In this document: positions 31,323 to 40,996 of the stretch, piece after piece | Layout of the letters: every line of letters starts with the position of its first letter | Numbering within the stretch: position 1 is the first letter of the stretch | Origin: Sporosarcina highlanderae | GTDB lineage: Bacteria > Bacillota > Bacilli > Bacillales_A > Planococcaceae | NCBI RefSeq assembly: GCF_030433715.1 | Contig: NZ_JAROCC010000016.1 | Location: 1 to 60,645 of the forward strand | Direction: 5' to 3' | Length of the DNA: 60,645 bases | Made by a program: the position numbers and the translations under genes | The notes under the pieces: model-generated | Database searches by the model: none | What the model was told of the DNA's origin: nothing | Seen by the model: only the letters and a program-made list of their open reading frames with translations

Positions 31323-32786
31323 ATGTTATTCAAGGGGAAAGAAATGAAGGAACAGAAAAATAGAAGTTTCCTATATAGAAAGATACAAATGGTTGGCATC
31401 ATCACCGCTTTATTTGCAACGATTGGAATTGGATCAGGGTTTGCCTTCGAAAAGGCTGAAGATGCATCCATACATACAGTGTTTCATGTCTATTCAGATG
31501 GCAAGTATATTGGAGTGCTTTCTGATGAGAAGCAAATAGAACAGGTAACGGAAAAAATGTTACAGAAAGCAGCCTCCGAATTCGAAGGCCTCCCATTAAC
31601 AATAGGGACTGAGTTATCTGTCGTTCCGGAAAATGTATTTACCGTAGAAACAGATGACAAACAAGTTCTTGAAAAACTTCAGGACAAGCTTACCGTGGAG
31701 GCGGAAGCAATCGGCATTAAAATCGGTGAAGAGACACCACTCTTCGTCAAAGATATGGCCGAGTACAATGAAGTGATCAAGACACTTATGCTGCAAACAG
31801 TCTCTCAGGAGGAACTTGCAGAATTCGAAGCTCGCAACGAATCTACTGAACCTTTACCACCTTTAAAGGAAGATGAAACACGACTTGTGAAAATTCACTT
31901 CAGTGCAGACTTGCAACCAGTCGAAGGACAAGTTGCTCCGGAAAACGTGAAAAGTGTACAAGAGGTTGTAACTCTTCTAAACAAAGGAACCCTGGAAGAG
32001 AAAAAATATGAAGTTCAAGCAGGGGATGTATTAGGGAAAATAGCGAGTGCCCATAATATGACTACCGCGAAGCTCATGGAGCAAAATTCAGGGGTGACAG
32101 AAGATAGCTTATTACAAATCGGCCAGGAATTGAATGTAACTGTCCTTGAACCCCTTATCCAAATGGAAGCACATTATGAGTCGAAAAAAATCGAAACGAT
32201 TGAATTCAGTCAGATGACCGAAAAGGATGAATCCCTATTTAAAGGCGAGAAAAAGTTGAAACAAAAGGGATCGAACGGTAAAAAAACGGTCACACAATTA
32301 ATCCGAAAGAAAAACGGGACTGTAATCGGTAGATCTATTGTAGACGAGGACATTTTAGTGGAATCTGTCCCGGAAATAACATTGGTCGGAACGAAAGTGA
32401 TTCCGTCACGTGGAACCGGTAAATTCATGTGGCCTGCCGACGGTGGTTATGTCTCCAGTCAGATGGGGAAAAGATGGGGAAGGGTACATCAGGGCATCGA
32501 CATTGCTCGCCCGTCTTCGCGCTCAATTTTTGCAGCGGACAATGGTGTGGTTACTAGTGTTGGTCGACATGGTACGTACGGAAACAGAATTATCATCTCA
32601 CATAATAATGGATATAAAACTTTATATGCCCACTTGGCTAAGATTGATGTTAAAGTGGGACAAACAGTACCTAAGGGTACAAGGATCGGTGTAATGGGAT
32701 CCACAGGCCGTTCTACGGGTATGCATCTTCACTTCGAAGTGTTCAAAAACGGATCCAATATCAATCCGTTAACTGTGTTAAGATAA
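31323..32786 (+). CDS. secreted LysM-G5-M23 peptidoglycan endopeptidase
   Basis: A 487-residue exported cell-wall enzyme. An N-terminal membrane segment or signal (about 24-42), a helical region (50-220), a LysM domain (YEVQAGDVLGKIASAHNMT), a G5-type domain (IETIEFSQMTEKDESLFKG to VPEITLVGTK, split) and a C-terminal M23 domain. The M23 zinc ligands are in HQGIDIA and MHLHFEVF, and YAHLAK is present. M23 enzymes cut peptide cross-links. It lies directly upstream of the WalRK operon, a regulator of such hydrolases. Start codons at 31323 and 31347 are both plausible; both have purine-rich sites. Confidence 0.9.
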   Translation: MLFKGKEMKEQKNRSFLYRKIQMVGIITALFATIGIGSGFAFEKAEDASIHTVFHVYSDGKYIGVLSDEKQIEQVTEKMLQKAASEFEGLPLTIGTELSVVPENVFTVETDDKQVLEKLQDKLTVEAEAIGIKIGEETPLFVKDMAEYNEVIKTLMLQTVSQEELAEFEARNESTEPLPPLKEDETRLVKIHFSADLQPVEGQVAPENVKSVQEVVTLLNKGTLEEKKYEVQAGDVLGKIASAHNMTTAKLMEQNSGVTEDSLLQIGQELNVTVLEPLIQMEAHYESKKIETIEFSQMTEKDESLFKGEKKLKQKGSNGKKTVTQLIRKKNGTVIGRSIVDEDILVESVPEITLVGTKVIPSRGTGKFMWPADGGYVSSQMGKRWGRVHQGIDIARPSSRSIFAADNGVVTSVGRHGTYGNRIIISHNNGYKTLYAHLAKIDVKVGQTVPKGTRIGVMGSTGRSTGMHLHFEVFKNGSNINPLTVLR

Positions 32787-32797
32787 GGAATAGGGAT

Positions 32798-32834
32798 GGA
32801 GACGCTACAGTATTCTGTACCGTCTCCTTTTCCT
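32798..32834 (+). terminator. terminator after the M23 peptidase gene
   Basis: GGAGACG-CT-ACAG, loop TATT, CTGT-A-CCGTCTCC then T-rich sequence. Confidence 0.82.
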
Positions 32835-32846
32835 TTTAAGGTTTGG

Positions 32847-32860
32847 ATTACCCGGGAAAT
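32847..32860. promoter_or_regulatory. candidate Noc-binding site upstream of walR
   Basis: ATTACCCGGGAAAT differs by one base from the B. subtilis Noc palindrome ATTTCCCGGGAAAT. It lies in the non-coding gap between the M23 gene and walR. Confidence 0.4.
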
Positions 32861-33028
32861 AATTATGAAAGTACGGGAAATATATAGAAGGTAATCTTAA
32901 GGTCTGCATAGAATATAGTTAGAGGGTCATTTGTGGTTTAGTAGCGAATTATATGCTTAATTGTAGAAGAAATGATAAAGTGATAGAACAAAAAAGATCG
33001 CCTATAAATGCGGGAAAGGAAAGGGAAT

Positions 33029-33739
33029 ATGCAAAACAAAACGATTCTTGTAGTAGATGATGAAAAACCGATTGCAGATATATTGGAGTTTAATCTAAAG
33101 AAGGAAGGCTTTACCGTTTATTGTGCGTATGACGGGGACGAAGCGCTTGAGAAGGTGGAGGAAGTACATCCTGACATCATGCTGTTAGATATCATGCTGC
33201 CGAAGCGGGACGGTATGGAGGTATGCAGGGAGGTAAGGAAGAAGTACGACTTCCCAATCATTATGCTAACCGCAAAGGATTCGGAGATCGATAAAGTATT
33301 GGGATTGGAATTAGGTGCGGATGATTATGTGACGAAACCATTCGGTACACGCGAATTGATCGCAAGGGTGAAGGCGAACTTACGTAGACACTCAAAAACA
33401 GTATCAGAGGAGCAGGATGAGGCAACTAATGAAATTACTGTTGGCAGCCTTATCATCCAACCTGATGCTTATTTAGTTCAAAAGCGGGGAGAGTCTATCG
33501 AATTGACACACCGTGAATTTGAATTACTGCATTACTTGGCAAAACACATTGGACAAGTGATGACAAGAGAACATCTATTGCAAACAGTTTGGGGCTACGA
33601 TTACTTCGGGGATGTGCGGACTGTCGATGTAACGATACGCCGCTTGCGCGAAAAAATCGAAGACACCCCAAGCCATCCAACTTGGATTGTAACAAGACGT
33701 GGTGTCGGTTATTATTTGCGTGATCCAGAACAGGAGTAA
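33029..33739 (+). CDS. walR: essential response regulator WalR
   Basis: A 236-residue OmpR-family regulator of cell-wall metabolism. The receiver has the acidic pair Asp10-Asp11, phospho-acceptor Asp54 in MLLDIMLP, and the conserved Thr/Lys in MLTAKD and TKPFG. The winged-helix DNA-binding domain (about 130-235) contains [13 protein letters not shown] and [13 protein letters not shown]. The frame opens seven codons upstream; AAAGGAAAGGG before the ATG at 33029 and the family length fix the start. It heads walRKHIJ. Confidence 0.97.
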   Translation: MQNKTILVVDDEKPIADILEFNLKKEGFTVYCAYDGDEALEKVEEVHPDIMLLDIMLPKRDGMEVCREVRKKYDFPIIMLTAKDSEIDKVLGLELGADDYVTKPFGTRELIARVKANLRRHSKTVSEEQDEATNEITVGSLIIQPDAYLVQKRGESIELTHREFELLHYLAKHIGQVMTREHLLQTVWGYDYFGDVRTVDVTIRRLREKIEDTPSHPTWIVTRRGVGYYLRDPEQE

Positions 33740-33745
33740 AAAGAA

Positions 33746-35569
33746 ATGCAGAAAGTCGGTTTTTTTCGATCCATCCATGTAAAATTCATACTCATCTATA
33801 TCATGCTGATCATCGTGGCAATGCAAATCATCGGTCTTTATTTCGCAAAGGAGCTTGAAACCACGTTAAAGGGAAACTTCACGAATTCCGTTGTCGACAG
33901 GATGAATCTTGTTGAATTCAGCGTACGTGAAGAGTTGATAAAGGACCGTTCACCGGATGATCCAACGGTTGAACAAAGTCTCCAAGCGGTCCTTTCGGGA
34001 TTCAACTCTGAAGATATCAATGAAATACGCGTTATCGATTCAAAATACCGTATTCGTGCAACATCGGTGCTGGACAATCAATCAATGGTCGGTCAACGCT
34101 CGATGGAAGATAGTGTGAGACGAACGATTTCTTCTGAATCCATCTCAGATATGATCAATCTTGATCCGACTTCAGGGAAGCGCGTTATGGTGCGTGTAAC
34201 TCCAATCATAAGCAATATGGAAGTGGTTGGGGCACTGTTTGTAACGGCTAATATTGAAAGAGTGTTTAAACAGATTGATGAGATTAACCAAATACTTGCC
34301 GGGGGGGTCGCAGTTTCTCTGACCATCACAATCATCATCGGTATTTTCATTGCACAAACCTTCACGAGACCGATTTCAGATATGAGGCGCCAAGCCCAGG
34401 CAATGGCGCAGGGTAATTTCTCGAGAAAGGTACATGTTTATGGAAACGATGAAATGGGACAATTAGCAATTGCTTTTAACCATTTGACGAATCAGTTGCA
34501 GGAGTCGCAATCGACAACTGAAAGTGAACAGAGAAAACTGGCATCAGTGCTTGAAAACATGACCGATGGCGTAATTTCCACGGATCGTAAAGGACGTGTC
34601 AGCCTTATCAACGATTCTGCACTGATGATGCTTCGTATGACACGCGACCTTGTGTTAAACCGTCCTATTGCAACCATTTTAGGTTTGGATCAAGATTATA
34701 CATTTGAAGATCTCATTCAAATGAAGGATTCCATAGCACTTGATTTCAGTACAGAAAAAGAGCCTTATATCCTCAGGGCTACATTTTCAGTGACACAACG
34801 GGAAACAGGTTTTGTAAATGGCTTAATTGTCGTTCTTCATGATAATACGGAACAGGAAAAAATCGATATGGAAAGACGGGAATTCGTATCTAATGTTTCC
34901 CATGAGCTCCGTACTCCATTAACTACGATGCGTAGCTATTTGGATGCTTTAGCAGAAGGTGCATGGCAGAATGAAGAAATTGCACCATCGTTCCTTCGTG
35001 TAACGCAAACTGAAACTGAGCGAATGATTCGACTGGTTAACGATCTATTGAAACTTTCAAGAATGGATAGTAAAGAATATGAATTGAACACTGAATGGGT
35101 AGAATTCAATCACTTCTTCAACTCCATTATAGAGCGCTTTGAATTCTCGAAGTCCCAAAACGTACAATTCAAGCGGTTACTTTCTTCAACTGATATGTTC
35201 GTTGAAATTGACACGGATAAAATGACACAAGTCATCGACAATATCATTTCCAATGCCCTCAAATATTCCCCGGATGGCGGGGATGTCCGTTTTGGAGTAA
35301 CTACTTCCGGGACTTTCATTAAAGTAATGATCTCAGATGATGGCATGGGAATTCCCAAAGCAAACGTCAATCGTATTTTCGATAGATTTTACCGGGCAGA
35401 CCGTGCAAGATCAAGGGCAATGGGTGGAACTGGTCTCGGGCTTGCCATCGCACGGGAAATGATTGTTGCGCATGGTGGGGAAATATGGGCGGAAAGTGAA
35501 GAAGGGAAAGGGACGACCATATTCTTTACGTTGCCTTTTGAACAACAAGAGGATGGTGAATGGGATTGA
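33746..35569 (+). CDS. walK: sensor histidine kinase WalK
   Basis: A 607-residue membrane sensor kinase that phosphorylates WalR. TM1 at about 14-34, an extracellular Cache/PAS-like domain (about 35-180), TM2 at about 185-204, HAMP (205-257), a cytoplasmic PAS (about 262-370), HisKA with phospho-acceptor His386 in SNVSHELRTP, and HATPase_c with NALKYSPDGG, DDGMGIP and GGTGLGLAIA. walH begins ten bases before the stop codon. Confidence 0.97.
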   Translation: MQKVGFFRSIHVKFILIYIMLIIVAMQIIGLYFAKELETTLKGNFTNSVVDRMNLVEFSVREELIKDRSPDDPTVEQSLQAVLSGFNSEDINEIRVIDSKYRIRATSVLDNQSMVGQRSMEDSVRRTISSESISDMINLDPTSGKRVMVRVTPIISNMEVVGALFVTANIERVFKQIDEINQILAGGVAVSLTITIIIGIFIAQTFTRPISDMRRQAQAMAQGNFSRKVHVYGNDEMGQLAIAFNHLTNQLQESQSTTESEQRKLASVLENMTDGVISTDRKGRVSLINDSALMMLRMTRDLVLNRPIATILGLDQDYTFEDLIQMKDSIALDFSTEKEPYILRATFSVTQRETGFVNGLIVVLHDNTEQEKIDMERREFVSNVSHELRTPLTTMRSYLDALAEGAWQNEEIAPSFLRVTQTETERMIRLVNDLLKLSRMDSKEYELNTEWVEFNHFFNSIIERFEFSKSQNVQFKRLLSSTDMFVEIDTDKMTQVIDNIISNALKYSPDGGDVRFGVTTSGTFIKVMISDDGMGIPKANVNRIFDRFYRADRARSRAMGGTGLGLAIAREMIVAHGGEIWAESEEGKGTTIFFTLPFEQQEDGEWD

Positions 35570-36888
35570 AGTATATTGAACCGATTAAATCGATCATATT
35601 ACTATTGCTCGTTCTTTTGAGTGCTACGTTCACCTTCTCAATTTGGACATATACACCAAGGCTGGATCCGATTGAACCTTCGTCAACAGTGGACATTTCC
35701 ATTGGGGAGCGCAAGGATGTGAAGGATATCATTAAGCCATATAAGTTGTTGATAAAATATGACGGGATGCTCAAAGGAACAACCAATTCAAGTGAAATTG
35801 ATAATGTGTTGAATGAAATGAGCCGTTGGAAAGTTTCACAATTGGTCACTAATTCAACTGAGATGAATAAAGAACAGATGAAGACCTTCTTCCAACAACC
35901 TAATCAATTTACGTTGTATTTTCAGGGTTTAGTTCCGCTTCCCGTTTATGATGATATTGTACCTATCGAGGACAGTGTGATTCCCCAATTCAGTTTTGAT
36001 CGCATTGTCGTTAGATGGAATCCGAGAGAGATTGCATTCGATATTCATTTCATCAACCAAGCATCAGGCTTGCACTATTCAGGAAAAGTAACACCGGTGG
36101 ACACGGATACGATGACATCCTATCGTGCAATTGTACTTGGAGGAGAAAATTTTAGTGAATATGCGGAAGTGAATTCCCAGGAATCGACCTATATTGCAGT
36201 TCCCGTTAAACCGGTTCATATGATTCGCAGCACATATTACCAGGAAGAACTTAGTCCAACCCGTTTCCGTGATGCGCTATTCAATGACCCGAATGCAGTG
36301 AGACGCAGTCAAGTGAATGCCACTCATGAGGAGTTTGGGGATGACCATGCGCTTTTGACCGTAAACACGCAGTCGAAAATGTTGAATTTCGTTCATCCAG
36401 CTGCTGAGAGTAGAGAACCAACTTTACCTTCAGACCTGTTATACGACGTTATCGAGTCCATTAATGAGCATGGGGGATGGACGGATACATTCCGGTTTTC
36501 TTATATAAATGCTTATTCTCATTACGTTAGATTCCAGCTGTTCAATAACGGCTACCCCGTATTCAGTGACGTTGCCGGTACGACTGAGATTGTCCAATTT
36601 TTCGGGGAAAATCGGGTTTTCCGTTATATCCGACCGTACTATACTCTGGAAGTTATATTTAGTGAGGAGATGGACCTCCCGGCAGGCACGGAAATTGCTA
36701 ATGCGCTAAGTAAGTCGGATAAGTTAGATTTTGGTGCGGTTGAAGATATAACGGTAGGATACATGATGAGACATGATTTGGAAAAGCGTATTTTTGTAAT
36801 GGAACCTGCCTGGTATTACTTGATGAAAACGAAGTGGCAGCGTTACTCACCAGAGCAAAGCGGAGGTGAGCATATTGGATTGGAATAA
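35560..36888 (+). CDS. walH: WalK regulator WalH (YycH)
   Basis: A 442-residue protein anchored by one N-terminal membrane helix (about 11-29) with an extracellular remainder. The family feature MKTKWQRYSPEQ near the C-terminus is present. In B. subtilis WalH and WalI form a membrane complex with WalK and lower its activity; in Staphylococcus they raise it. It overlaps both walK (10 bases) and walI, showing translational coupling. Confidence 0.93.
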   Translation: MGLKYIEPIKSIILLLLVLLSATFTFSIWTYTPRLDPIEPSSTVDISIGERKDVKDIIKPYKLLIKYDGMLKGTTNSSEIDNVLNEMSRWKVSQLVTNSTEMNKEQMKTFFQQPNQFTLYFQGLVPLPVYDDIVPIEDSVIPQFSFDRIVVRWNPREIAFDIHFINQASGLHYSGKVTPVDTDTMTSYRAIVLGGENFSEYAEVNSQESTYIAVPVKPVHMIRSTYYQEELSPTRFRDALFNDPNAVRRSQVNATHEEFGDDHALLTVNTQSKMLNFVHPAAESREPTLPSDLLYDVIESINEHGGWTDTFRFSYINAYSHYVRFQLFNNGYPVFSDVAGTTEIVQFFGENRVFRYIRPYYTLEVIFSEEMDLPAGTEIANALSKSDKLDFGAVEDITVGYMMRHDLEKRIFVMEPAWYYLMKTKWQRYSPEQSGGEHIGLE

Positions 36889-37705
36889 AACGAAAACCAT
36901 TTTCATTGTTGTCTTTTCAATTTTAAACGTTTTCCTTTATTCATTATATGTGAAGCAGCGTACCGATGCGTTAAATGTGCAAGTAGTAGGAAAAACGTCT
37001 ATTGAAGAAGTAATGAAACAGGAAAATATCACGTACAATCTCTCGCAAGAGACTAAAAATGATTTCTACTATGTTTCCGCGAATATTAAAATGTTCACGA
37101 AGGAAGAATTGGAATCATTGAAAAGCCAGTCCATTGTAATTTCGGATAATACACGAATTACTTCAGAGATGAGCACGCCGGTATCCATCCTGAATGCAAA
37201 AGGGGATTATCATTTTACTGAGTTCCTTACGAAATATGTATTGAATGGAATGGATTATGAACAATGGGAAGTGAATAAGGAAGAGAAGAAGGCCATTTTC
37301 TTTCAAAAAGTGAACGGAGAACCTATCTTCTACAGCCCAAATGCCATGTTAACTGTTCATTGGGATGATAACTATGATGTTACCCATTATGAACAACGAA
37401 TGCTTAAGGAATTCATCAGTTATAACCGTAAGAAGGATTTGTTGACACAGAACGAGGCGGTTGGTTCTTTGGCAACGCGGGGGTATTTAAAGCAGGATTC
37501 CAAAGTGTTGAGTGTGACAGCCGGATACTCTACCCTTATGCAGTTAACGGAAACCCAAGTATTTGCTCCGACATGGAATATTCGTGTAGAATTAAAGGAC
37601 GGTAAAATTGAGGATCATTTTATTAATGCAATTGAAGGTAAAGTGATAGAGTTCAAGTTGGATAAAACCGAAGTGGATAATCCCACAGAAGTAGAAGAAG
37701 AATAA
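36875..37705 (+). CDS. walI: WalK regulator WalI (YycI)
   Basis: A 276-residue single-pass membrane protein; the N-terminal MDWNKTKTIFIVVFSILNVF gives the cytoplasmic tip and membrane helix, and the rest is outside the cell. A GTG at 36866 is in frame, but it is part of the ribosome binding site GGAGGTG; the TTG at 36875 is eight bases downstream and yields the standard DWxKTKT start. The gene overlaps walH by 14 bases and is the partner of WalH. Confidence 0.92.
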   Translation: MDWNKTKTIFIVVFSILNVFLYSLYVKQRTDALNVQVVGKTSIEEVMKQENITYNLSQETKNDFYYVSANIKMFTKEELESLKSQSIVISDNTRITSEMSTPVSILNAKGDYHFTEFLTKYVLNGMDYEQWEVNKEEKKAIFFQKVNGEPIFYSPNAMLTVHWDDNYDVTHYEQRMLKEFISYNRKKDLLTQNEAVGSLATRGYLKQDSKVLSVTAGYSTLMQLTETQVFAPTWNIRVELKDGKIEDHFINAIEGKVIEFKLDKTEVDNPTEVEEE

Positions 37706-37717
37706 GGAGTTTTTATC

Positions 37718-38506
37718 ATGCGTTTTAGTGTGCTCGCTAGTGGTAGTACGGGCAATTCTATATATGTTGAAACCGATAAACATGCATTTTTAGTTGATGC
37801 TGGATTAAGTGCGAAACGAATGGAACAACAGTTAGAAAGCATAGGGCGTTCGATGGCAAATGTGGACGGGATATTTGTTACTCATGAGCATAGTGACCAT
37901 ATTAAAGGAATCGGTGTGTTGGCAAGGAGGCACAAGGTTCCTATCTATGCAAACGAAAAAACATGGAATGCGATGAATGGCCTTGTCGGTGAAATTCCGT
38001 TAGAGCAACGTTTCCATTTCAGTATGGAAACCTCCATGACTTTCGGAACGCTCGATATCCAGTCATTCGCCGTTTCACACGATGCTGCGGACCCGATGTT
38101 CTATGTCTTCCATGAAAACAATCGGAAACTATCAGTCATCACGGATACTGGTTATGTCAGCGAACGGATGAAAGGGCATATCGCAGCTTCGGATGCATAT
38201 GTTTTTGAAAGTAATCATGATGTAAGCATGCTTCAAATGGGTAGGTATCCATGGTCTGTCAAACGTCGTATACTTAGTGATGTCGGGCATGTGTCCAATG
38301 AGGATGCAGCGGTTGCGATGAGTGAAGTTGTTGCCGAAAAAGAGACAAGAATCTATTTGTCACATTTAAGTAAGGATAATAATATGAAAGATCTCGCAAG
38401 GATGAGCGTTTCGCAAACATTGGAAGCATGCGGTATCCGTGCCGGTGAATTCTTGCATTTATATGACACCGATGCGGAAAAACCGACAGAGCTTGTCACT
38501 GTTTAA
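37718..38506 (+). CDS. walJ: metallo-beta-lactamase-fold protein WalJ (YycJ)
   Basis: A 262-residue MBL-fold protein, probably a nuclease with 5'-3' exonuclease activity as shown for YycJ of B. subtilis. The zinc motif is [10 protein letters not shown] (about 51-60), with [18 protein letters not shown] and LSHLSKDN supplying further ligands. Last gene of the wal operon; a terminator follows. Confidence 0.95.
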   Translation: MRFSVLASGSTGNSIYVETDKHAFLVDAGLSAKRMEQQLESIGRSMANVDGIFVTHEHSDHIKGIGVLARRHKVPIYANEKTWNAMNGLVGEIPLEQRFHFSMETSMTFGTLDIQSFAVSHDAADPMFYVFHENNRKLSVITDTGYVSERMKGHIAASDAYVFESNHDVSMLQMGRYPWSVKRRILSDVGHVSNEDAAVAMSEVVAEKETRIYLSHLSKDNNMKDLARMSVSQTLEACGIRAGEFLHLYDTDAEKPTELVTV

Positions 38507-38519
38507 TAGTAAGTTTAAG

Positions 38520-38548
38520 AAACCTCGCCTTCGGGTGAGGTTTTTTTC
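38520..38548 (+). terminator. terminator after walJ
   Basis: AACCTCGCC, loop TTCG, GGTGAGGTT followed by T: a stable tetraloop terminator. Confidence 0.93.
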
Positions 38549-38670
38549 GTTTAAAAGTGGCTCCGCTTCAAAGAGACCATCGATTCATGAAAAGTTCATC
38601 ACACCATTTGATTCTAAAAACAAATAATGGGGTAAAGTGAGTGTAACTGTCTATAGAAAGGGAGAGGAGA

Positions 38671-39936
38671 ATGGACGAATTCAATCAAGGTCCTCGGAAT
38701 GAGGAAGAGAAGCCGATTATACATGAACCTGAAAAGCCTGAGGAACGGCTACACTACACAGGGCGTTCACCAAAACCGAAACGCCAAGGAGGATTTCTTC
38801 CTGCCCTTTTCGGTGCGATTCTCGGGGGACTCATTGTCTGGTTTCTCATGAATTCAACAACTGGTAACAATAAAGGCACACCATTAGTCGAACGTGAACA
38901 ATCAGGCGTAGACAATTTGACGAGTGAAAGGGTATCTGTCGATATCAATACGGATGTCACGGACATCGTCGGGCAAGTCGCCGATACAGTAGTTGGCATT
39001 ACAAATTTACAAACCGTACGTAATTTCTGGTCCTCCACTGAAACGACAAGGGAGACTGGCAGCGGATCCGGCGTCATCTATAAAAAGGAAGGCGGCAAAG
39101 CATATATTGTCACGAACCATCATGTCGTTGAAAATGCGGAAGGTCTTGAAATTACGTTCGACAATGGGACAAAAGTAGACGGTAAACTGGTCGGAAGTGA
39201 TATGTGGACTGATTTGGCAGTTGTTGAAATCGACGGATCACATGTGAACACCGTCATTCAATTTGGCGATTCTGACGCATTAAAGCGCGGCGAAACAGTC
39301 ATCGCCATCGGAAATCCACTTGGCCTCGGTTTTGCAGGTTCTGTTACGATGGGCATCGTGTCTGGAAAAGATAGGTCAATTCCAATTGATTTCGATAAAG
39401 ATGGAACAGTCGATTGGCAGGCTGATGTCCTACAAACAGACGCAGCCATCAACCCTGGAAACTCAGGTGGTGCACTTATCAACCTCGCGGGTCAGCTTGT
39501 CGGTATCAACTCGATGAAGATAACGCAAGAGACCGTCGAAGGTATCGGTTTAGCCATTCCGATAAATATTGCTGTTCCAATCATTAAGGACCTTGAAATG
39601 ACGGGAAAAGTCAATCGACCGACAATGGGCGTCAGCCTAATGAATTTACGGGATGTCCCTTCTTCACAACAAGAACAAGTATTGAAGTTGCCGAAGGATA
39701 TCACGGATGGAGTCATCGTTACCCAAGTATTGCGCAATACACCAGCTGAAGTTGCCGGCGTTAAGCAGTATGACGTGATTGTTGAAATGGACGGAAAGAA
39801 AATTGATGACATGGTCGGGCTACGGAAGCATCTTTACAATGACAAAGAAGTTGGGGATATGATGAAGATGAAAGTGTATCGTGCAGGTGAATTGATAGAA
39901 ATTGAAATGGAATTAAAGGATGGTAATACATTCTGA
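38671..39936 (+). CDS. htrA: HtrA-like serine protease (membrane-anchored)
   Basis: A 421-residue trypsin-fold protease of the HtrC/YycK type. A cytoplasmic acidic N-terminus (1-40), one membrane helix (about 41-60) and an extracellular protease with catalytic triad His151 (TNHHVV), Asp181 (TDLAVVE) and Ser265 (NPGNSGGAL). One PDZ domain follows (about 315-415). It degrades or refolds damaged exported proteins. The location downstream of the wal operon is the conserved Bacillales arrangement. GGGAGAGGAG precedes the ATG. Confidence 0.95.
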   Translation: MDEFNQGPRNEEEKPIIHEPEKPEERLHYTGRSPKPKRQGGFLPALFGAILGGLIVWFLMNSTTGNNKGTPLVEREQSGVDNLTSERVSVDINTDVTDIVGQVADTVVGITNLQTVRNFWSSTETTRETGSGSGVIYKKEGGKAYIVTNHHVVENAEGLEITFDNGTKVDGKLVGSDMWTDLAVVEIDGSHVNTVIQFGDSDALKRGETVIAIGNPLGLGFAGSVTMGIVSGKDRSIPIDFDKDGTVDWQADVLQTDAAINPGNSGGALINLAGQLVGINSMKITQETVEGIGLAIPINIAVPIIKDLEMTGKVNRPTMGVSLMNLRDVPSSQQEQVLKLPKDITDGVIVTQVLRNTPAEVAGVKQYDVIVEMDGKKIDDMVGLRKHLYNDKEVGDMMKMKVYRAGELIEIEMELKDGNTF

Positions 39937-40000
39937 TGTCGAAAAAGTGTGCAGAGAATGTTACAATTTTGACAGGGCTGTAATATTTTTTATCCACAAC

Positions 40001-40038
40001 AGGCAGCATAGCTGAACAGCGGCTATACTGCCTTTTTT
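40001..40038 (+). terminator. terminator after htrA
   Basis: GGCAGCATAGC, loop, GCTATACTGCC with one mismatch, then seven T. Confidence 0.85.
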
Positions 40039-40124
40039 TCTTCACCAATTATGAACATGTGGATAAGAAAATAAAAACGTGCATAACTTTGTGTGTAAAA
40101 TATTGAAAGAAGGAAGTGTAATTG

Positions 40125-40289
40125 ATGAAAATAAATAGCTGTGAAACCCATATAAATCATGCGCTTGACGTGTTTGTCGCCGAAGAGGAAACATTTCCGA
40201 TAATGGAGAAATTGGAAAGTGATAAAAAGATATCCACAAAATGCGATTACTGCGACACGCCCGCAACGTATATTGTGGCGAACGAATAG
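40125..40289 (+). CDS. small CxxH/CxxC protein
   Basis: A 54-residue protein: CETH at 6-9 and CDYC at 40-43, ending ATYIVANE. This is the CxxH/CxxC family conserved between htrA and rlmH in Bacillales; four metal-ligand-type residues suggest a small zinc-binding protein. AAGGAAG precedes the ATG. Several DnaA boxes lie around and inside the gene. Function unknown. I found it by reading the gap between htrA and rlmH, as it is too short for routine ORF cut-offs. Confidence 0.88.
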   Translation: MKINSCETHINHALDVFVAEEETFPIMEKLESDKKISTKCDYCDTPATYIVANE

Positions 40290-40368
40290 TCGGGCACAAT
40301 ATATAGAGATTTATGTGGATATGTGTATAAGTTATGTGGATAACATTATAAAGAAGGTGGAAAACCCT

Positions 40369-40848
40369 GTGAATATTACAATTGTGTCAGTTGGCAAACT
40401 AAAAGAAAAATATTTGAAAATGGGCATCGATGAATACGCCAAACGGCTCGGTTCTTATGCAAAAATCGATCTCGTTGAAGTGGCAGATGAAAAAGCACCC
40501 GAATCATTGAGTGATGCGGATATGGAAATCGTGAAGAAGAAGGAAGCGGATCGGATCTTAGCGAAAATAGGTGCGGATGCATATACAATCGCACTTGCGA
40601 TTGAAGGGAAAATGAAGACAAGTGAGGAATTGGCTGCAAGCATGGAATCGTTGATGACATATGGTCGAAGTAAAGTTGTATTTGTTATCGGTGGATCGCT
40701 TGGTTTACATGAAGACGTTCTGAAACGGGCGGATGAGTTATTGTCTTTTTCGAAAATGACGTTCCCGCACCAGTTGATGAAGTTGGTGCTGTTGGAGCAG
40801 ATTTATCGGGGGTTCCGCATTATGAGAGGAGAACCGTATCATAAGTAA
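40369..40848 (+). CDS. rlmH: 23S rRNA (pseudouridine1915-N3)-methyltransferase RlmH
   Basis: A 159-residue SPOUT methyltransferase, acting on assembled 70S ribosomes. The knot region shows [25 protein letters not shown] and the C-terminal [20 protein letters not shown] much longer in-frame extension exists upstream, but AGAAGGTGG lies eight bases before the GTG at 40369 and this start, [17 protein letters not shown], is the family start. It is the last conserved core gene before accessory DNA. Confidence 0.96.
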   Translation: MNITIVSVGKLKEKYLKMGIDEYAKRLGSYAKIDLVEVADEKAPESLSDADMEIVKKKEADRILAKIGADAYTIALAIEGKMKTSEELAASMESLMTYGRSKVVFVIGGSLGLHEDVLKRADELLSFSKMTFPHQLMKLVLLEQIYRGFRIMRGEPYHK

Positions 40849-40931
40849 GTGCGTTTTTTATAAGTAACTAGTCACGGCAAAGGAAAATATAAATGGTGCT
40901 TTTAGGAGGCGGAAGCTGTATATAACTTCAT

Positions 40932-40974
40932 AAACCACTCAAAGCATTTTCAATAATGCTTTGAGTGGTTTTAT
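40932..40974. terminator. bidirectional terminator between rlmH and the anti-sigma gene
   Basis: AAACCACTCAAAGCATT, loop, AATGCTTTGAGTGGTTT: a long perfect stem with T on one side and A on the other, between convergent genes. Confidence 0.88.
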
Positions 40975-40996
40975 TCTATCCTATTTCGAACGAGTT

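Larger units (their letters stand above)
39990..40343. other. DnaA-box group between htrA and rlmH
   Basis: Perfect TTATNCACA boxes: 39990-39998 (plus), 40058-40066, 40322-40330 and 40335-40343 (minus). One-mismatch boxes: 40078-40086, 40090-40098, 40230-40238 and 40314-40322. The group spans the small CxxH gene and lies about 30 kb from oriC. rlmH (yydA) is, from memory, one of the non-oriC DnaA-binding loci in B. subtilis. Confidence 0.7.

Noticed and set aside
32403..32420. third parS-like sequence in the M23 gene
   Set aside because: Only the CACGTGGAAC half matches; the other arm has several mismatches to the parS consensus.
40219..40368. 50-codon upstream extension of rlmH
   Set aside because: It overlaps the CxxH gene and DnaA boxes; the GTG at 40369 has its own ribosome binding site and gives the family start.
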